Assembly (NCBI GenBank): GCA_001972305.1
Contig: BDDD01005199.1
Location: 33,492 to 97,491 of the forward strand
Reading direction: 5' to 3'
DNA from: Cephalotus follicularis
Lineage: Eukaryota > Streptophyta > Magnoliopsida > Oxalidales > Cephalotaceae
DNA: 64,000 nucleotides
Shown here: one piece after another, positions 36,101-47,794 of the stretch
Position numbering within the stretch: position 1 is the stretch's first letter
Layout: every line of letters starts with the position of its first letter
Made by a program: the position numbers and the translations under genes
The notes under the pieces: model-generated
What the model saw: only the letters and a program-made list of their open reading frames with translations
Told to the model about the DNA's origin: nothing
The model's database searches: none

Positions 36101-36643
36101 CCAAGCTTTCTAACTTTTCTTAGTCCCTGCAATGAATTGCAAAGGTTAGTTCCACATCCAGTATCCATTACCCATGAAGAACTACTATTCAAAGCAAGAT
36201 TGAGTTCAATCATGAACATACCTGATGTACTCGCACCACGCGAAGCATCAGTGGAGACTACAACACCAGTAACCCGACAATCTTTCTTCCAGTGTCCAGT
36301 CTTACCACACTGAAAACATGCACCCTCAGCCGCCAGCTGCTTCATACGATTCTTGGAAATATCCCCAGTAGCTCCAAGCTTACTCACTTGGGCTGGGATC
36401 TTTGACTTCACAGAGTCAAGATTAGCCTATACCGTCCTCAACATAGAAACTAACTCAGTAAGAGTTACTTCTATCTCAATCAAGTGAAAATACTCCACAA
36501 ACAGTGAGAGCGATCCAGGGAGGGATGTAAGGATAAGATCTATATATAGATTATGATCCATGACAAAACCTAATTGAGTAAGCTGCTCAATCATGTCTAT
36601 CATCTCCAGTCCATGATCATGGACCAACGCTCCCTCTGGCATC
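33101..36643 (-). pseudogene. C2-B copia gag end and pol
   Basis: Read right to left: gag C-terminal part (LGFVMDHNLYIDLILTSLP, 36,427-36,600), zinc knuckle CFQCGKTGHWKKDC (near 36,300), protease SSSSWVMDTGCGTNLC, gag-pre-integrase CESCLLRKMTKFPF, integrase (LVHTDVCGPM; YLWGYALETAVYILNQ), RT (GCKWIFKKKMNADGK; LYVDDILLIGN near 34,065) and RNase H (YTDSSFDSDPDDHKS; TEAEYIADLDAAKE; IYCDSN; ADPLTKAM). In RT the first catalytic Asp is Asn (MNIKTTFLNG; copy A has MDIK). Stops include one between RNase H parts near 33,318. Gag is cut at about 36,643 by a gypsy LTR fragment. Copy B keeps about 21 bp near 35,370 that A lacks. Confidence 0.88.
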
Positions 36644-37338
36644 TGCTTTCCGGGCAAAGTTGATTTTGTGCAGAAAATAGGGCCAATCTCGGGTCAAAAT
36701 CCAATTTAAAGCCATTATTTGAAAACCAAAGTTTACAATCAATCATTTGAGGTTAGTAACACTAGTTACAACCTTCCAAATTCGATTTCAATCATTCAAT
36801 TTAACAATTAGGTCAAGGGTTTGATATAAACCCTAAAAACCTCAATTCAATAACTCAATCACTCAATTCAATCATGCAATTCAATCAATCAATAAAACAG
36901 TGGGCAATTCAGTAAAGAAGTCCTACCTTTCACTGAAGCTTCAAAAGTTGAGCTTCCAATCACTCAATCGATTTCTATGTCGTTCAATCACCAAACCACT
37001 CCTTGCAATCGCTGTTCTTGTCGAAGAAGATGCAATCCGGGCTGTAATGGTGGAAGATGGAGCTGCCAGCAAGAGGGAGAGAGAGAGAGGGATAGAGAGA
37101 GAAAGAGAATGAGGAAATGAAAAATGTGAGAGTAAGGAGAGAAAGAATTGACTTATATAGTCAATTCGATCAACTCTCCGAAACTCGGCCCAAAATCTCG
37201 ACTATACATGCATGTGATCAATACAATATCAATAGGTATTAGAATACCTCAATTCAATACAGTTCAGTATGGTCCAATACGGTGCAATACGGTACGATGT
37301 ATGCATGAACAATACCAAAGGGAATTCGGATCGTCACA
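36644..37338 (-). repeat. Gypsy solo LTR, right fragment
   Basis: It matches 58,985-59,682 (start portion of the G3 LTR, minus strand) and 2,762-3,450 of G1, ending GATCGTCACA at 37,338. It is the other half of the LTR begun at 21,087. It is followed by ATACT, close to the AGACT found before 21,087, and then by copia sequence that continues directly from 21,086. Its inner edge (CTTTCCGGGC) is exactly where the palindrome array starts in intact copies. Confidence 0.78.
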
Positions 37339-38092
37339 ATACTACAGCACTAGTAACCCGACAATCTTTCTTCCAGTGTCCAGTCTTACCACACTAAAAA
37401 CATGCACCCTCAGCCGCCAGCTACTTCATACGATTCTTGGCAATATCCCCAGTAGCTCCAAGCTTACTCACTTGGGCTGGGATCTTTGAGTTCACAGAGT
37501 CAAGATTAGCCTATACCGTCCTCAACATAGAAACTAACTCAGTAAGAGTTACTTCTATCTCAATCAAGTGAAAATACTCCACAAACAGTGAGAGCGATCC
37601 AGGGAGGGATGTAAGGATAAGATCTATATATAGATTATGATCCATGACAAAACCTAATTGAGTAAGCTGCTCAATCATGTCTATCATCTCCAGTCCATGA
37701 TCATGGACCAAAGCTCCCTCTGGAATCTACACCTTGAAGAGCCTGCAAGAGAGATTAAGCCTCAGAGTCCTAGACCCAGCCCCATACATCTCCTCGAGAT
37801 CGAGTAGTATAGCAGATAAGGTCTCCATCTTCTCGTACTTGCATTGTAGCTCCGGCGTCATCGCCAAAAGGGCTATACACCAAGCTTTCTCATCGTCCTC
37901 CAGCCACATGGCCAGATGATCGCACTAATAAGGCGTAGGATCATCACCTAGTGATGGAGGCCCCCATTTCATCACATACGCCAATTTATTGACCGTTAGG
38001 ATGAATTTTAGGTTACATAGCCAATCGATGAAGTTTGGGCCTATCAATTTGTTAGTCTCTAGAATGTGGGACATAGCAGATTGTAAAGCCAT
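37339..38092 (-). pseudogene. C2 copia gag, main copy
   Basis: Minus-strand gag starting with Met at 38,092 (MALQSAMSHILETNKLIG). It continues with the typical copia gag helix region (IDWLCNLKFILTVNKLAYVM, WLEDDEKAWCIALLAMTPEL, LGFVMDHNLYIDLILTSLP) up to the zinc knuckle region near 37,380, whose first Cys is lost to a stop-like change. One in-frame TAG (near 37,927, CAG expected) splits it. Positions 37,344-37,725 duplicate 36,258-36,640, since they represent the same gag segment on the two sides of the split LTR. The protein would form the virus-like particle. Confidence 0.8.
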
Positions 38093-39966
38093 TTTCTAGC
38101 AACCTAGAAAAGGAAACATAAAGTTGAGTCAGCATTTATTCCAGTTTTAATATATAACAACCATAACACTTGGTCTTTAGTGCTTATGGTTCCACCAACT
38201 ATTCTAATCGTATTCCATACCCCCATATGGAACTCAAGAAGTCCAACTTCCTAGTGGGGATTGGAATACATCGCAATAATATTATGGCCTCAGCTAGGGC
38301 ATGACAAACCATAATATATCCAATGGGTAGGCTATCTTGCCAATTTGCATCCAATACAAGATCCAATCATAAAATTCGACCTTAGATTCAATATGGCCTT
38401 AGCTAGGGCATAACAAACCATTAGAATCATGATAAGTCAAACACCCACAATTTTTATTGGAATGCACTAGTTTTAACACCCACACGTAGGCGTGTCCAAG
38501 TGCTAAAACATAGTCACCCTTTGCGATACCCAACATCGACGTTGACATAGTGTACCACAGGTTACCAGCCTCAGCTAGGGCATGACAAACTAATAACCCA
38601 GGTACACCACTCAACGAAAATTATGGAAGGCCACGGGGAACCACTCCATGGGTTCCTACGTTCAGACTTATTATTTAGTTGAGGGAATTTGTAGTCTCAA
38701 ATTTTAATTACAGTTCCTTTAATTAGTTCATTGGTTTTATTACCAAATTCCAATTAATTAGGACTTTGCATGCATGACGTGTATTTGGACTATCCATCTT
38801 ATGCACCTTGGACTTATTTCTAAAATAAATAAATGGAATGGCAACGACTTCACTATAAGTAATGACTTAAGCCCAAAGTCACTACTTGGTCTTCCTAGGT
38901 GCTATGATTAAATTTATCTATTACATACAGAACCATGTATTCATGGCCTTCAAAAATCTTGTACTTCTTTTCTCCTCTCCTCCATCTCTCCTTGCAGGAT
39001 CTTCATTTACAAAGAGAACTTTACATTTCAAAAGAAAAATACATACAAAATATCAAGGAGAAATTACATAAGAGGAAAAAAAATAAAATGGTGCACGCAA
39101 GCACCTTATTACAAAACATTGAATAAGAGATAAATTAAATCACCCACAAAAGAAAAACAAAGCTAGGTCTTGTCTTTATAGGTCATCCATTGTGCATAAG
39201 AGTATTAAAGCATATCTAATATAAATTCAAAACAATACACAGATGCCTCTCATAATAACCAATTATAAAATTTAATATCAAAGGTTGATTATAGGTCAAA
39301 CTCACACTAAATAAAGTAATGATTAATACCCTATAAGTGCCTTAATGAAAAATTCCAAATTTTTTAACAACAGTGTAATTTTATACCTAAGCTCGACGCT
39401 TAACGCCAAAAACGTTGACAGTTTAAAAAACAAATGCCCAGCATGCGTCGACGCTTATTGCCTAACCGTCGACAGTTTAAAAACAAACGCTTAGAAAGCG
39501 TTGACGCTTACTGCCTAAGCGTCGACAGTATGCAACAAACCGTCAACACTCAAGACATTAAACAGCGCTTAAGTTAAGCACTTACACAAGCGTCAATGGC
39601 TTAACCACAAAGCGTCGACGCTCAAAAATAAGCGTTGACGCTTAGCAGTACTGCAGTAACGCATCATGCAACAAACTGTAGTTTTTCAAGAATTGGACTT
39701 AGAGATTACCAGTATTTGCACTCATCAAACATTTAGCAAGCTCAAACTGCATTATGCAGGTTCCAAAAATAAGTCCAAATCATGCTGTAATATAATCTCA
39801 AAGACAATATCACACAAGAGAAATCCAATTTCGTTCAAAATTACACCAAGGCACTCAAGGATGTGTTCAACCATACAAACACACAGCAAGTAATTAAACT
39901 TTTAATCAGTCATTAACCCAGGCATCAAAATTCAACTATGTATGATGTGGTTGGATTTGATACCAC
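38093..39966 (-). repeat. C2 copia 5' leader (untranslated) with primer site
   Basis: About 1.87 kb between the LTR and the gag start, with no supported ORF. On the coding strand it begins next to the LTR with GTGGTATCAAATCC (39,953-39,966), an initiator tRNA-Met primer site. Three copies of a CAGCTAGGGCATGACAAAC element lie at 38,286, 38,395 and 38,567. A palindrome array is at 39,388-39,655. Confidence 0.78.
39388..39655 (-). repeat. GTCGAC palindrome array, C2 leader
   Basis: About ten sites of the GCGTCGACGCTTA / CGTCGACAGTTTAAA flavour, several with CpG decay (GCGTTGACGCTTA). This array lies outside the LTR, in the transcribed leader. Confidence 0.8.
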
Positions 39967-42230
39967 TGTTGGAAATGGTATAACATACCCGAAGCCGAAT
40001 TCGAACCAAAGGGTGTTAGAATGTCAAACAAAAATTTTCTAACGAATATGCAGCAGAAGATAAAACATTTAACACCAACAAACAGGTCCAATTCAGCAAG
40101 GTAGGTCACAAGGGTCACCACAACATAATCATAATTGAATTGGTATCACTCATACATGCAAGAGTGATACACAACATGACAACATGAGAGAGACAAGGAG
40201 TTCATATCATATGGTGATGGCTCATTCATTCTCTGCCGCTACTAGATTGAGAAGATTCACTTTGAAACTTTGAGTTCCTCAAAGTCACAAAGCTTCAAAA
40301 ACGCCAGCAGCTAATGACCTCAAAAAAAGTCTCAATTATGTTTCCTCTCTCTCTCTCACAATGCTCACTAAGAGAAGATTGAGATTGACTAAGATTGTCA
40401 ATAACAATCCACCATATATTTGCATCAAACTTGATGAACTAATCAGAGAAGGGATTTTGCAGAGAACTTGCCCAGCCTGTTTTCCAAAACGTTCAAGTCC
40501 CTCACTAGCAAAAACACTATCTGTATTTTATGCCAACCCGTTTCTCTCTCTCTAGTCCCCCACTCAGCCACACATAGATCATGGCACTTCCTCTAAGGAA
40601 AAATGTGCCAATGATTCAAAAACGTGTTTCCCATCATGCTCAAATAGGATAAAATTGCTGGGGGTGAGAGAGAGAAACGTGCGCACATCTTGTGTTCGAT
40701 TAGGGCACCCACATCACGTAATAAGCATTGATGCTTTCTCAAAAGCACTGACGCTTATGTAAGTGCTAAACGTTGATGCCTTTCTAAAAAGTATTGACGC
40801 TTAGATGAAGAATAAGCATCGACGCTTTTCTAAAAGGCGTCTACTCTTAGAAAAAGAATAAGTGTCGACGCTTTTCTAAAAGGCGTCGACGCTTAGAAGG
40901 CTGGTCAAACTTTTTGAGTCCAACTCTCACTTAAATGAATCATACTCATTTTAGTGATGCCACATATCTCTTTGAATATTGATTAAATAAGATCAAACAA
41001 ATGTGTAACCACAAATTGCAAGATCCACCTAACCGATACTTCATATTATAATTTTTATCAAGACTTAAATATGTCCAACATATTTATGAAGAAATCATTA
41101 TTGGGCAGGGACCCTATAAAATCTCCGTTAGAATCGGTGGTGTTCATAAATTACCAAAATACCCCTAAGGTTCGGTTAAGCCATTCTAGATAGTCCCAGA
41201 CCTACTTAAATGCTTCCAGAATAATATTCAATATTATCCAGATGGAAAAATTAATCTAATTAATTTTCCCATAATTTATTACATACCGCCGTAACGCGAG
41301 ACTCTCTAAGTTGTCGGTTCGCGTGTACTATAATCCCTTGTCATACTTTGTCCCGATTGAGGTCTAGGGTAAGGATACACGTCAACCCTAGATAATACCT
41401 CAATGCCTAAAATATCTGATCATCACTAGGACCTTTGGTAGACTCTCCAGAAATCTACTTTCCAGTCCACGTCAACCTTGGCCAATGATTTCATAAGTCC
41501 ACAGTACAATCAGACCATGATAGAGCCAATCACTTTCGCTCAGGTGTGACAATTCCTTATTGTGCACTCGCTTACATTCATATAGATTCAATCATACCCA
41601 AAGACCACACGATTTCCAGCCCTGCGCAAGAACTAGGTAAGGTGGAGATCAAAGTATAACCATCTCCATACAATATAGAGCAGTCGCTCAAGTCTAAGGA
41701 TCAGACGAGTTCAAAAACTCGCTAAGTGACTAGCACTTATACACAACCGCAATAAGTAGGAGTCACTACTGACACAAGAATAGCGACTATCCAAATAGTG
41801 TCTCCTACGCAGGTTCAGTTCAGTGTACACTCTCCCAGCGTGCACCCCGTATTTGCCCTAGTGTGCCAACACATATGGTAGTGAGAGAATCCATCCTCAA
41901 ATTCCAAAAGCAGGTAACATACGCGCAAGTCTATCCGATTCACTAATGTCCACAAAGTGAACCTATGACTTGCATTATTCGACATAAGGAATAAGGTAGC
42001 CAATCTCACTGCCTCCATACTTGACATCCAACCTTATGTCAGGGCATCACAAGTGTAAGTAGGGAAATATTAAACTACTTCAATTATGTGATAAAACACA
42101 AGTGATATTGCCATAAATGATATAAAAAAAAGTAGCACGTGTCATATATCAGGAATAAAATTATTTATATACATGGATAGATTTGTAACTAAACGACATC
42201 CAATGGATTGTCGGGTCACCCTATCTAACA
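39967..42230 (-). repeat. C2 copia LTR (right, 5' LTR of minus-strand element)
   Basis: It starts TGTTGGAAATGG and ends CCCTATCTAACA, 2,264 bp. It is followed by GGTTA (42,231-42,235), the match to the duplication before 15,652, so the outermost copia ends at 15,652 and 42,230 are one original insertion. A palindrome array is at 40,723-40,905. Confidence 0.88.
40723..40905 (-). repeat. GTCGAC palindrome array, C2 right LTR
   Basis: Eight sites of the AAGCGTCGACGCTT flavour with CTTTTCTAAAAGGCGTC spacers. They are homologous to 16,460-16,620 and repeated at 45,242-45,422. Confidence 0.82.
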
Positions 42231-42381
42231 GGTTATACATACATGCTTTGAATTTGCATATAGAGCGAAATCGCATGATGGTATGAGTATGGTTTGATAG
42301 ACCAGGGCTAGATGGATGAGTTAGGGTAAAATGGTACGGTTAATAATGGATTAAAATGGAAATCAGAGAGAGAATTGAGAG
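42231..42381 (+). repeat. G2 3' LTR, middle fragment
   Basis: It continues the G2 LTR from 15,651 (TATACATACATGCTTTGAA, compare 8,975) up to GAATTGAGAG, where copia C3 is inserted. The target duplication GAGAG is 42,377-42,381. Confidence 0.88.
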
Positions 42382-43831
42382 TGAAAGTATTACAAGAGGG
42401 GGGGTGACTTGTAGTATTTATGAACTTTTGAAGTTTTTTGGATTATGCTAGAAATATTAAACTAGATGAACAATTTTAATATAATGGAAACAAACTAGCA
42501 GTGAATAAATAAATAGAGAGAAAGGGTAAGAAGATTACAAACGCGATTTATAGTGGTTCGGCCAATCTCTTGCCTACGTCCACTTTCTCAAGACCTCTTG
42601 AGATTCCACTAGTATTTCACTCGAATACAATATCCGAATATCTTTACAGGGGCTATTCGGTGCACCTTACAATCTTCTGTGATTGACCTCAATCACAAGG
42701 GTTCGCTCCACTTTTTACAATAAAAGGAATATAATGATTTTGTGTTTTTGTTTAACCTCTAGTGGGTTGGATATAGACTTAATACAGTTCAAAGGAATGC
42801 TCACAAAAAGCTGATAAAAAAATAATCTCAAAAAGATAGAGAGAATGATATGAAGAGCTGTGATGATTTTTCTTGATTGCTTGTTGTTCTTCTTTTTGCT
42901 GTTATGATTCTCTCTTTTTCTCTGTTTGAACTCTGTCACTTTTTTATATCCTTGTGAACAATATAGCCGTTTGTTGAAATAGAGATGTTGTAGATATTGG
43001 GCAGTGTAGCATTAAAAACGGCGTTGAAAACTATGTTCGTTTTTGCGAAGAAAGCGTCGACGGATTCCTTATAAGCGTCGACGCTTATATAGCACTCAAC
43101 TTTGGCGCTTTAGTTAAATCTTTGCAGCTTGTAGTAAAGCTTCGACTCTTTGCTTTAAACTTCGACTCTTTGTAGTTAAGCTTTGCCTCTTTGCATTAAA
43201 CTTTGACTCTTTGTAGTTAAGCTTTGACACTTTGCTTTAAACTTCGACTCTTTGTAGTTAAGCTTCGACACTTTGCTTTAAACTTTGACTCTTTGTAGTT
43301 AAGCTTCGCGTCTTTGCATTAATCCTTCTCTTTTCTGGCTTGACAAAAACTTTGTCTTTGGTTCTCTAGATTTCTTCTCTAGATTTCTTATTTTCTTGCA
43401 ATTGGACTCCCGATTTCTCTTTCTTATTTCTGCCTTGATTTGCCAATCATTGTTGAATTGTTTAGCTTCTCTTGAGTTGCCAAAACTGGCTTTGAGTTCA
43501 AAGGCGTCGACAGTTGCTGCGTTTTGAACAAAGTATTAAGCGTCGACTGTTTGTTAGAAAGCATCGCTGCTTTCCTTTGTTTGAATTATAAGCATCGTAT
43601 ATAAGTGCTAGCGCTTTGTACTTCCAAAGCGTTGACGGGTGAATTATAACTGTTGATGCTTTGTTTGCATCTGTTAACACTTTGCTTTGTTTTGGCAGCA
43701 ATTTCAACTTCCTTTATCTATCTTTCTCAACTTTTCTCAACTTGCATCTCTCTAAAATATGCACATAAAGTAAAATTATTAGATGCAAATATGTTATCAT
43801 CAAAACTCGGATTGAGACATAAATGTCAACA
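42382..43831 (-). repeat. C3 copia LTR (left)
   Basis: TGAAAGTATTACAAG ... AAATGTCAACA, 1,450 bp; on the coding strand it begins TGTTGACATTTATG. It matches the right LTR 53,733-55,220. It contains a palindrome region (43,040-43,090, 43,500-43,680) and a decayed tandem repeat of AAACTTCGACTCTTTG/AAGCTTTGCCTCTTTG units (43,130-43,325). Confidence 0.87.
43130..43325 (-). repeat. CTTCGACTCTTTG tandem repeat in C3 LTR
   Basis: About eight half-units of about 22-25 bp alternate TTAAACTTCGACTCTTTG and TAGTTAAGCTTTGCCTCTTTG. The core resembles a decayed AAGCGTCGACGCTTTG palindrome. Copy number differs between LTRs (54,490-54,715 has extra units). Confidence 0.75.
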
Positions 43832-44834
43832 ATCTCCCATTTTGTGATGATGACAAAAAAATGCCGATATATGAGTATAAATGCATAAGTAGGCATAACA
43901 AAAAAAATAGGATAGTAGATTTAAGCATTTAGCATATCATATTAAGCAGTTAGCAGATGCTCACTTTTCTCCTTGTTCCCTCGACTTATGCATAATATAT
44001 TTCTCCCCCTTTTTTGTATAGTATCAAAAAGTTGAGAAAATATATTACGATTTGTCGTTTTGAAAAAAAAAATGAGCAGAACAAGAGATGTTAATGTAAC
44101 AGCTTTATTATTAGGAGTCATAGCTTAGACATGAGATTCTTTTTATATTCGCCTTTTAGTATCTGAAGCCAAAGCATAATCATTTTAATATATTTAGGGA
44201 GCATTTTAGCATTACTCCCCCTTAACATGTGCAACATTCAATCTTTCTAAAGAATTCACAGTAGAACAGGAATTCATGTAAACAGTATTAAGTTTAACTT
44301 ATATGATCCCCTTTATGAGCAAATAGAATATATTAGATCATATACCAATTAAGCCTAATCATTGCATAACTTTAATATATTTAGTGACCAAGCATTACTC
44401 CCAATTACTCCCCCTCAATATAAGCAACATTTAATCTTTTACTAGATGAATTTTATTTAGCCTATATAACAAGTTTTGAGAAGAAAATATACTCACCCTT
44501 AGTTTTTGCTCCTCCTCAAGTTAAGCATGTTTATTCTTCCCTTTGAACACCAATTTGACAATATCATCAAAGATTTGAGAAGAACAACTAACAAAGAGAG
44601 CATTAATTGAGAGGAATAATTATCGCATCAATTTAAATGTTTATATACCAGCAGGCACATAAGCATAACATAAATTAAGCATATATTTTCCCTTTGTACA
44701 TCAAGTTCACTTAAGCATAGATTAAGAAGAGCGAATGACAAAATCACTTAAGCATAGCGTAAATATTCACTGAATCATTGAGCACAATTTTTACCAATTT
44801 TGAAATAATCGAACAGTAACACATCAACTATATT
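43832..44834 (-). repeat. C3 internal 3' region, non-coding
   Basis: AT-rich sequence starting ATCTCCCATTTTGTG next to the LTR (on the coding strand a purine run AAAATGGGAGAT, a plausible polypurine tract). I see no gene; stops are dense in all frames. It ends at the tandem-duplication junction 44,834/44,835. Confidence 0.7.
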
Positions 44835-46900
44835 AACCTCAAAAACAGTCTCAATTATGTTTCCTCTCTCTCTCTCACAATGCTCACTAAGAGAAGATTG
44901 AGATTGACTAAGATTGTCAATAACAATCCACCCTATATTTGCATCAAACTTGATGAACTAATCAGAGAAGGGATTTTGCAGAGAACTTGCCCAGCCTGTT
45001 TTCCAAAACGTTCAAGTCCCTCACTAGCAAAAACACTATCTGTGTTTTATGCCAACCCGTTTCTCTCTCTCTAGTCCCCCACTCAGCCACACATAGATCA
45101 TGGCACTTCCTCTAAGGAAAAATGTGCCAATGATTCAAAAACGTGTTTCCCATCATGCTCAAATAGGATAAAATTGCTGGGGGTGAGAGAGAGAAACGTG
45201 CGCACATCTTGTGTTCGATTAGGGCACCCACATCACGTAATAAGCATTGATGCTTTCTCAAAAGCACTGACGCTTATGTAAGTGCTAAACGTTGATGCCT
45301 TTCTAAAAAGTATTGACGCTTAGATGAAGAATAAGCATCGACGCTTTTCTAAAAGGCGTCTACTCTTAGAAAAAGAATAAGTGTCGACGCTTTTCTAAAA
45401 GGCGTCGACGCTTAGAAGGCTGGTCAAACTTTTTGAGTCCAACTCTCACTTAAATGAATCATACTCATTTTAGTGATGCCACATATCTCTTTGAATATTG
45501 ATTAAATAAGATCAAACAAATGTGTAACCACAAATTGCAAGATCCACCTAACCGATACTTCATATTATAATTTTTATCAAGACTTAAATATGTCCAACAT
45601 ATTTATGAAGAAATCATTATTGGGCAGGGACCCTATAAAATCTCCGTTAGAATCGGTGGTGTTCATAAATTACCAAAATACCCCTAAGGTTCGGTTAAGC
45701 CATTCTAGATAGTCCCAGACCTACTTAAATGCTTCCAGAATAATATTCAATATTATCCAGATGGAAAAATTAATCTAATTAATTTTCCCATAATTTATTA
45801 CATACCGCCGTAACGCGAGACTCTCTAAGTTGTCGGTTCGCGTGTACTATAATCCCTTGTCATACTTTGTCCCGATTGAGGTCTAGGGTAAGGATACACG
45901 TCAACCCTAGATAATACCTCAATGCCTAAAATATCTGATCATCACTAGGACCTTTGGTAGACTCTCCAGAAATCTACTTTCCAGTCCACGTCAACCTTGG
46001 CCAATGATTTCATAAGTCCACAGTACAATCAGACCATGATAGAGCCAATCACTTTCGCTCAGGTGTGACAATTCCTTATTGTGCACTCGCTTACATTCAT
46101 ATAGATTCAATCATACCCAAAGACCACACGATTTCCAGCCCTGCGCAAGAACTAGGTAAGGTGGAGATCAAAGTATAACCATCTCCATACAATATAGAGC
46201 AGTCGCTCAAGTCTAAGGATCAGACGAGTTCAAAAACTCGCTAAGTGACTAGCACTTATACACAATCGCAATAAGTAGGAGTCACTACTGACACGAGAAT
46301 AGCGACTATCCAAATAGTGTCTCCTACGCAGGTTCAGTTCAGTGTACACGCTCCCAGCGTGCACCCCGTATTTGCCCTAGTGTGCCAACACATATGGTAG
46401 TGAGAGAATCCATCCTCAAATTCCAAAAGCAGTTAACATACGCGCAAGTCTATCCGATTCACTAATTTCCACAAAGTGAACCTATGACTTGCATTATTCG
46501 ACATAAGGAATAAGGTAGCCAATCTCACTGCCTCCATGCTTGGCATTCAACCTTATATCAGGGCATAACAAGTGTAAGTAGGGAAATATTAAACTACTTC
46601 AATTATGTGATAAAACACAAGTGATATTGCCATAAATGATATAAAAAAAAGTAGCACGTGTCATATATCAGGAATAAAACTATTTATATACATGGATAGA
46701 TTTGTAACTAAACGACATCCAATGGATTGTCGGGTCACCCTATCTAACAAGTTATACATACATGCTTTGAATTTGCATATAGAGCGAAATCGCATGATGG
46801 TATAGGTATGGTTTGATAGATCAGGGCTAGATGGATGAGTTAGGGTAAAATGGTACGGTTAATAATGGATTAAAATGGAAATCAGAGAGAGAATTGAGAG
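44835..46900 (-). repeat. Second copy of C2 LTR part and G2 LTR fragment (4,519-bp tandem duplication)
   Basis: 44,835-46,749 repeats 40,316-42,230 (C2 LTR, including the palindrome array now at 45,242-45,422), and 46,750-46,900 repeats the G2 LTR fragment 42,231-42,381. The offset is a constant 4,519 bp and identity is very high by eye. Confidence 0.87.
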
Positions 46901-47794
46901 TGAAAGTATTACAAGAGGGGGGGTGAATTGTAGTATTTATGAACTTTTGAACTTTTTCGGATTATGCTAGAAATATTAAACTAGATGAACAATTTTAATA
47001 TAATGGAAACAAACTAGCAGTGAATAAATAAATAGAGAGAAAGGGTAAGAAGATTGCAAACGTGATTTATAGTGGTTCGGCCAATCTCTTGCCGACGTCC
47101 ACTTTCTCAAGACCTCCTGAGATTCCACTAGTATTTCACCCTAATACAATATCCGAAGATCTTTACAGGGGCTATTCGGTGCACCTTACAATCTTCTGTG
47201 ATTGACCTCAATCACAAGGGTTCGCTCCCCTTTTTACAATAAAAGGAATATAATGATTTTGTGATTTTGTTTAACCTCAAGTGGGCTGGATATAGACTTA
47301 ATACAGTTCAAAGGAATGCTCACAAAAAGCTGATAAAAAAATAATCTCAAAAAGATAGAGAGACTGATATGAAGAGCTGTGATGATTTTTCTTGATTGCT
47401 TGTTGTTCTTCTTTTTGCTGTTATGATTCTCTCTTTTTCTCTGTTTGAACTCTGTCTCTTTTTTATATCCTTGTGAACAATATAGTCGTTTGTTGAAATA
47501 AAGCTGTTGTAGATATTGGGCTGTGTAGCATTAAAAACGGTGTTGAAAACTTTGTTCGTTTCTGCGAAGAAAGCGTCGACGGATTCCTTATAAGCGTCGA
47601 CGCTTATATAGCACTCAACTTTGGCGCTTTAGTTAAAGCGTTGCAGCTTGTAGTAAAGCTTCGACTCTTTGCTTTAAACTTCGACTCTTTGTAGTTAAGC
47701 TTTGCCTCTTTGCATTAAACTTCGACTCTTTGTAGTTAAGCTCTGACACTTTGCTTTAAACTTCGACTCTTTGTAGTTAAGCTTTGACACTTTG

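Larger units (their letters stand above)
24012..36260. repeat. Second copy of a 13-kb nested block
   Basis: Repeats 7,971-21,086 in the same orientation and order (upstream flank, complete G2, copia LTR, copia pol). The offset is about 16,031-16,041 through G2. It falls to 15,152 after the 879-bp deletion in the copy B copia LTR, then becomes 15,173 after a 21-bp indel. Identity is high by eye, with mostly single-base differences. Confidence 0.88.
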
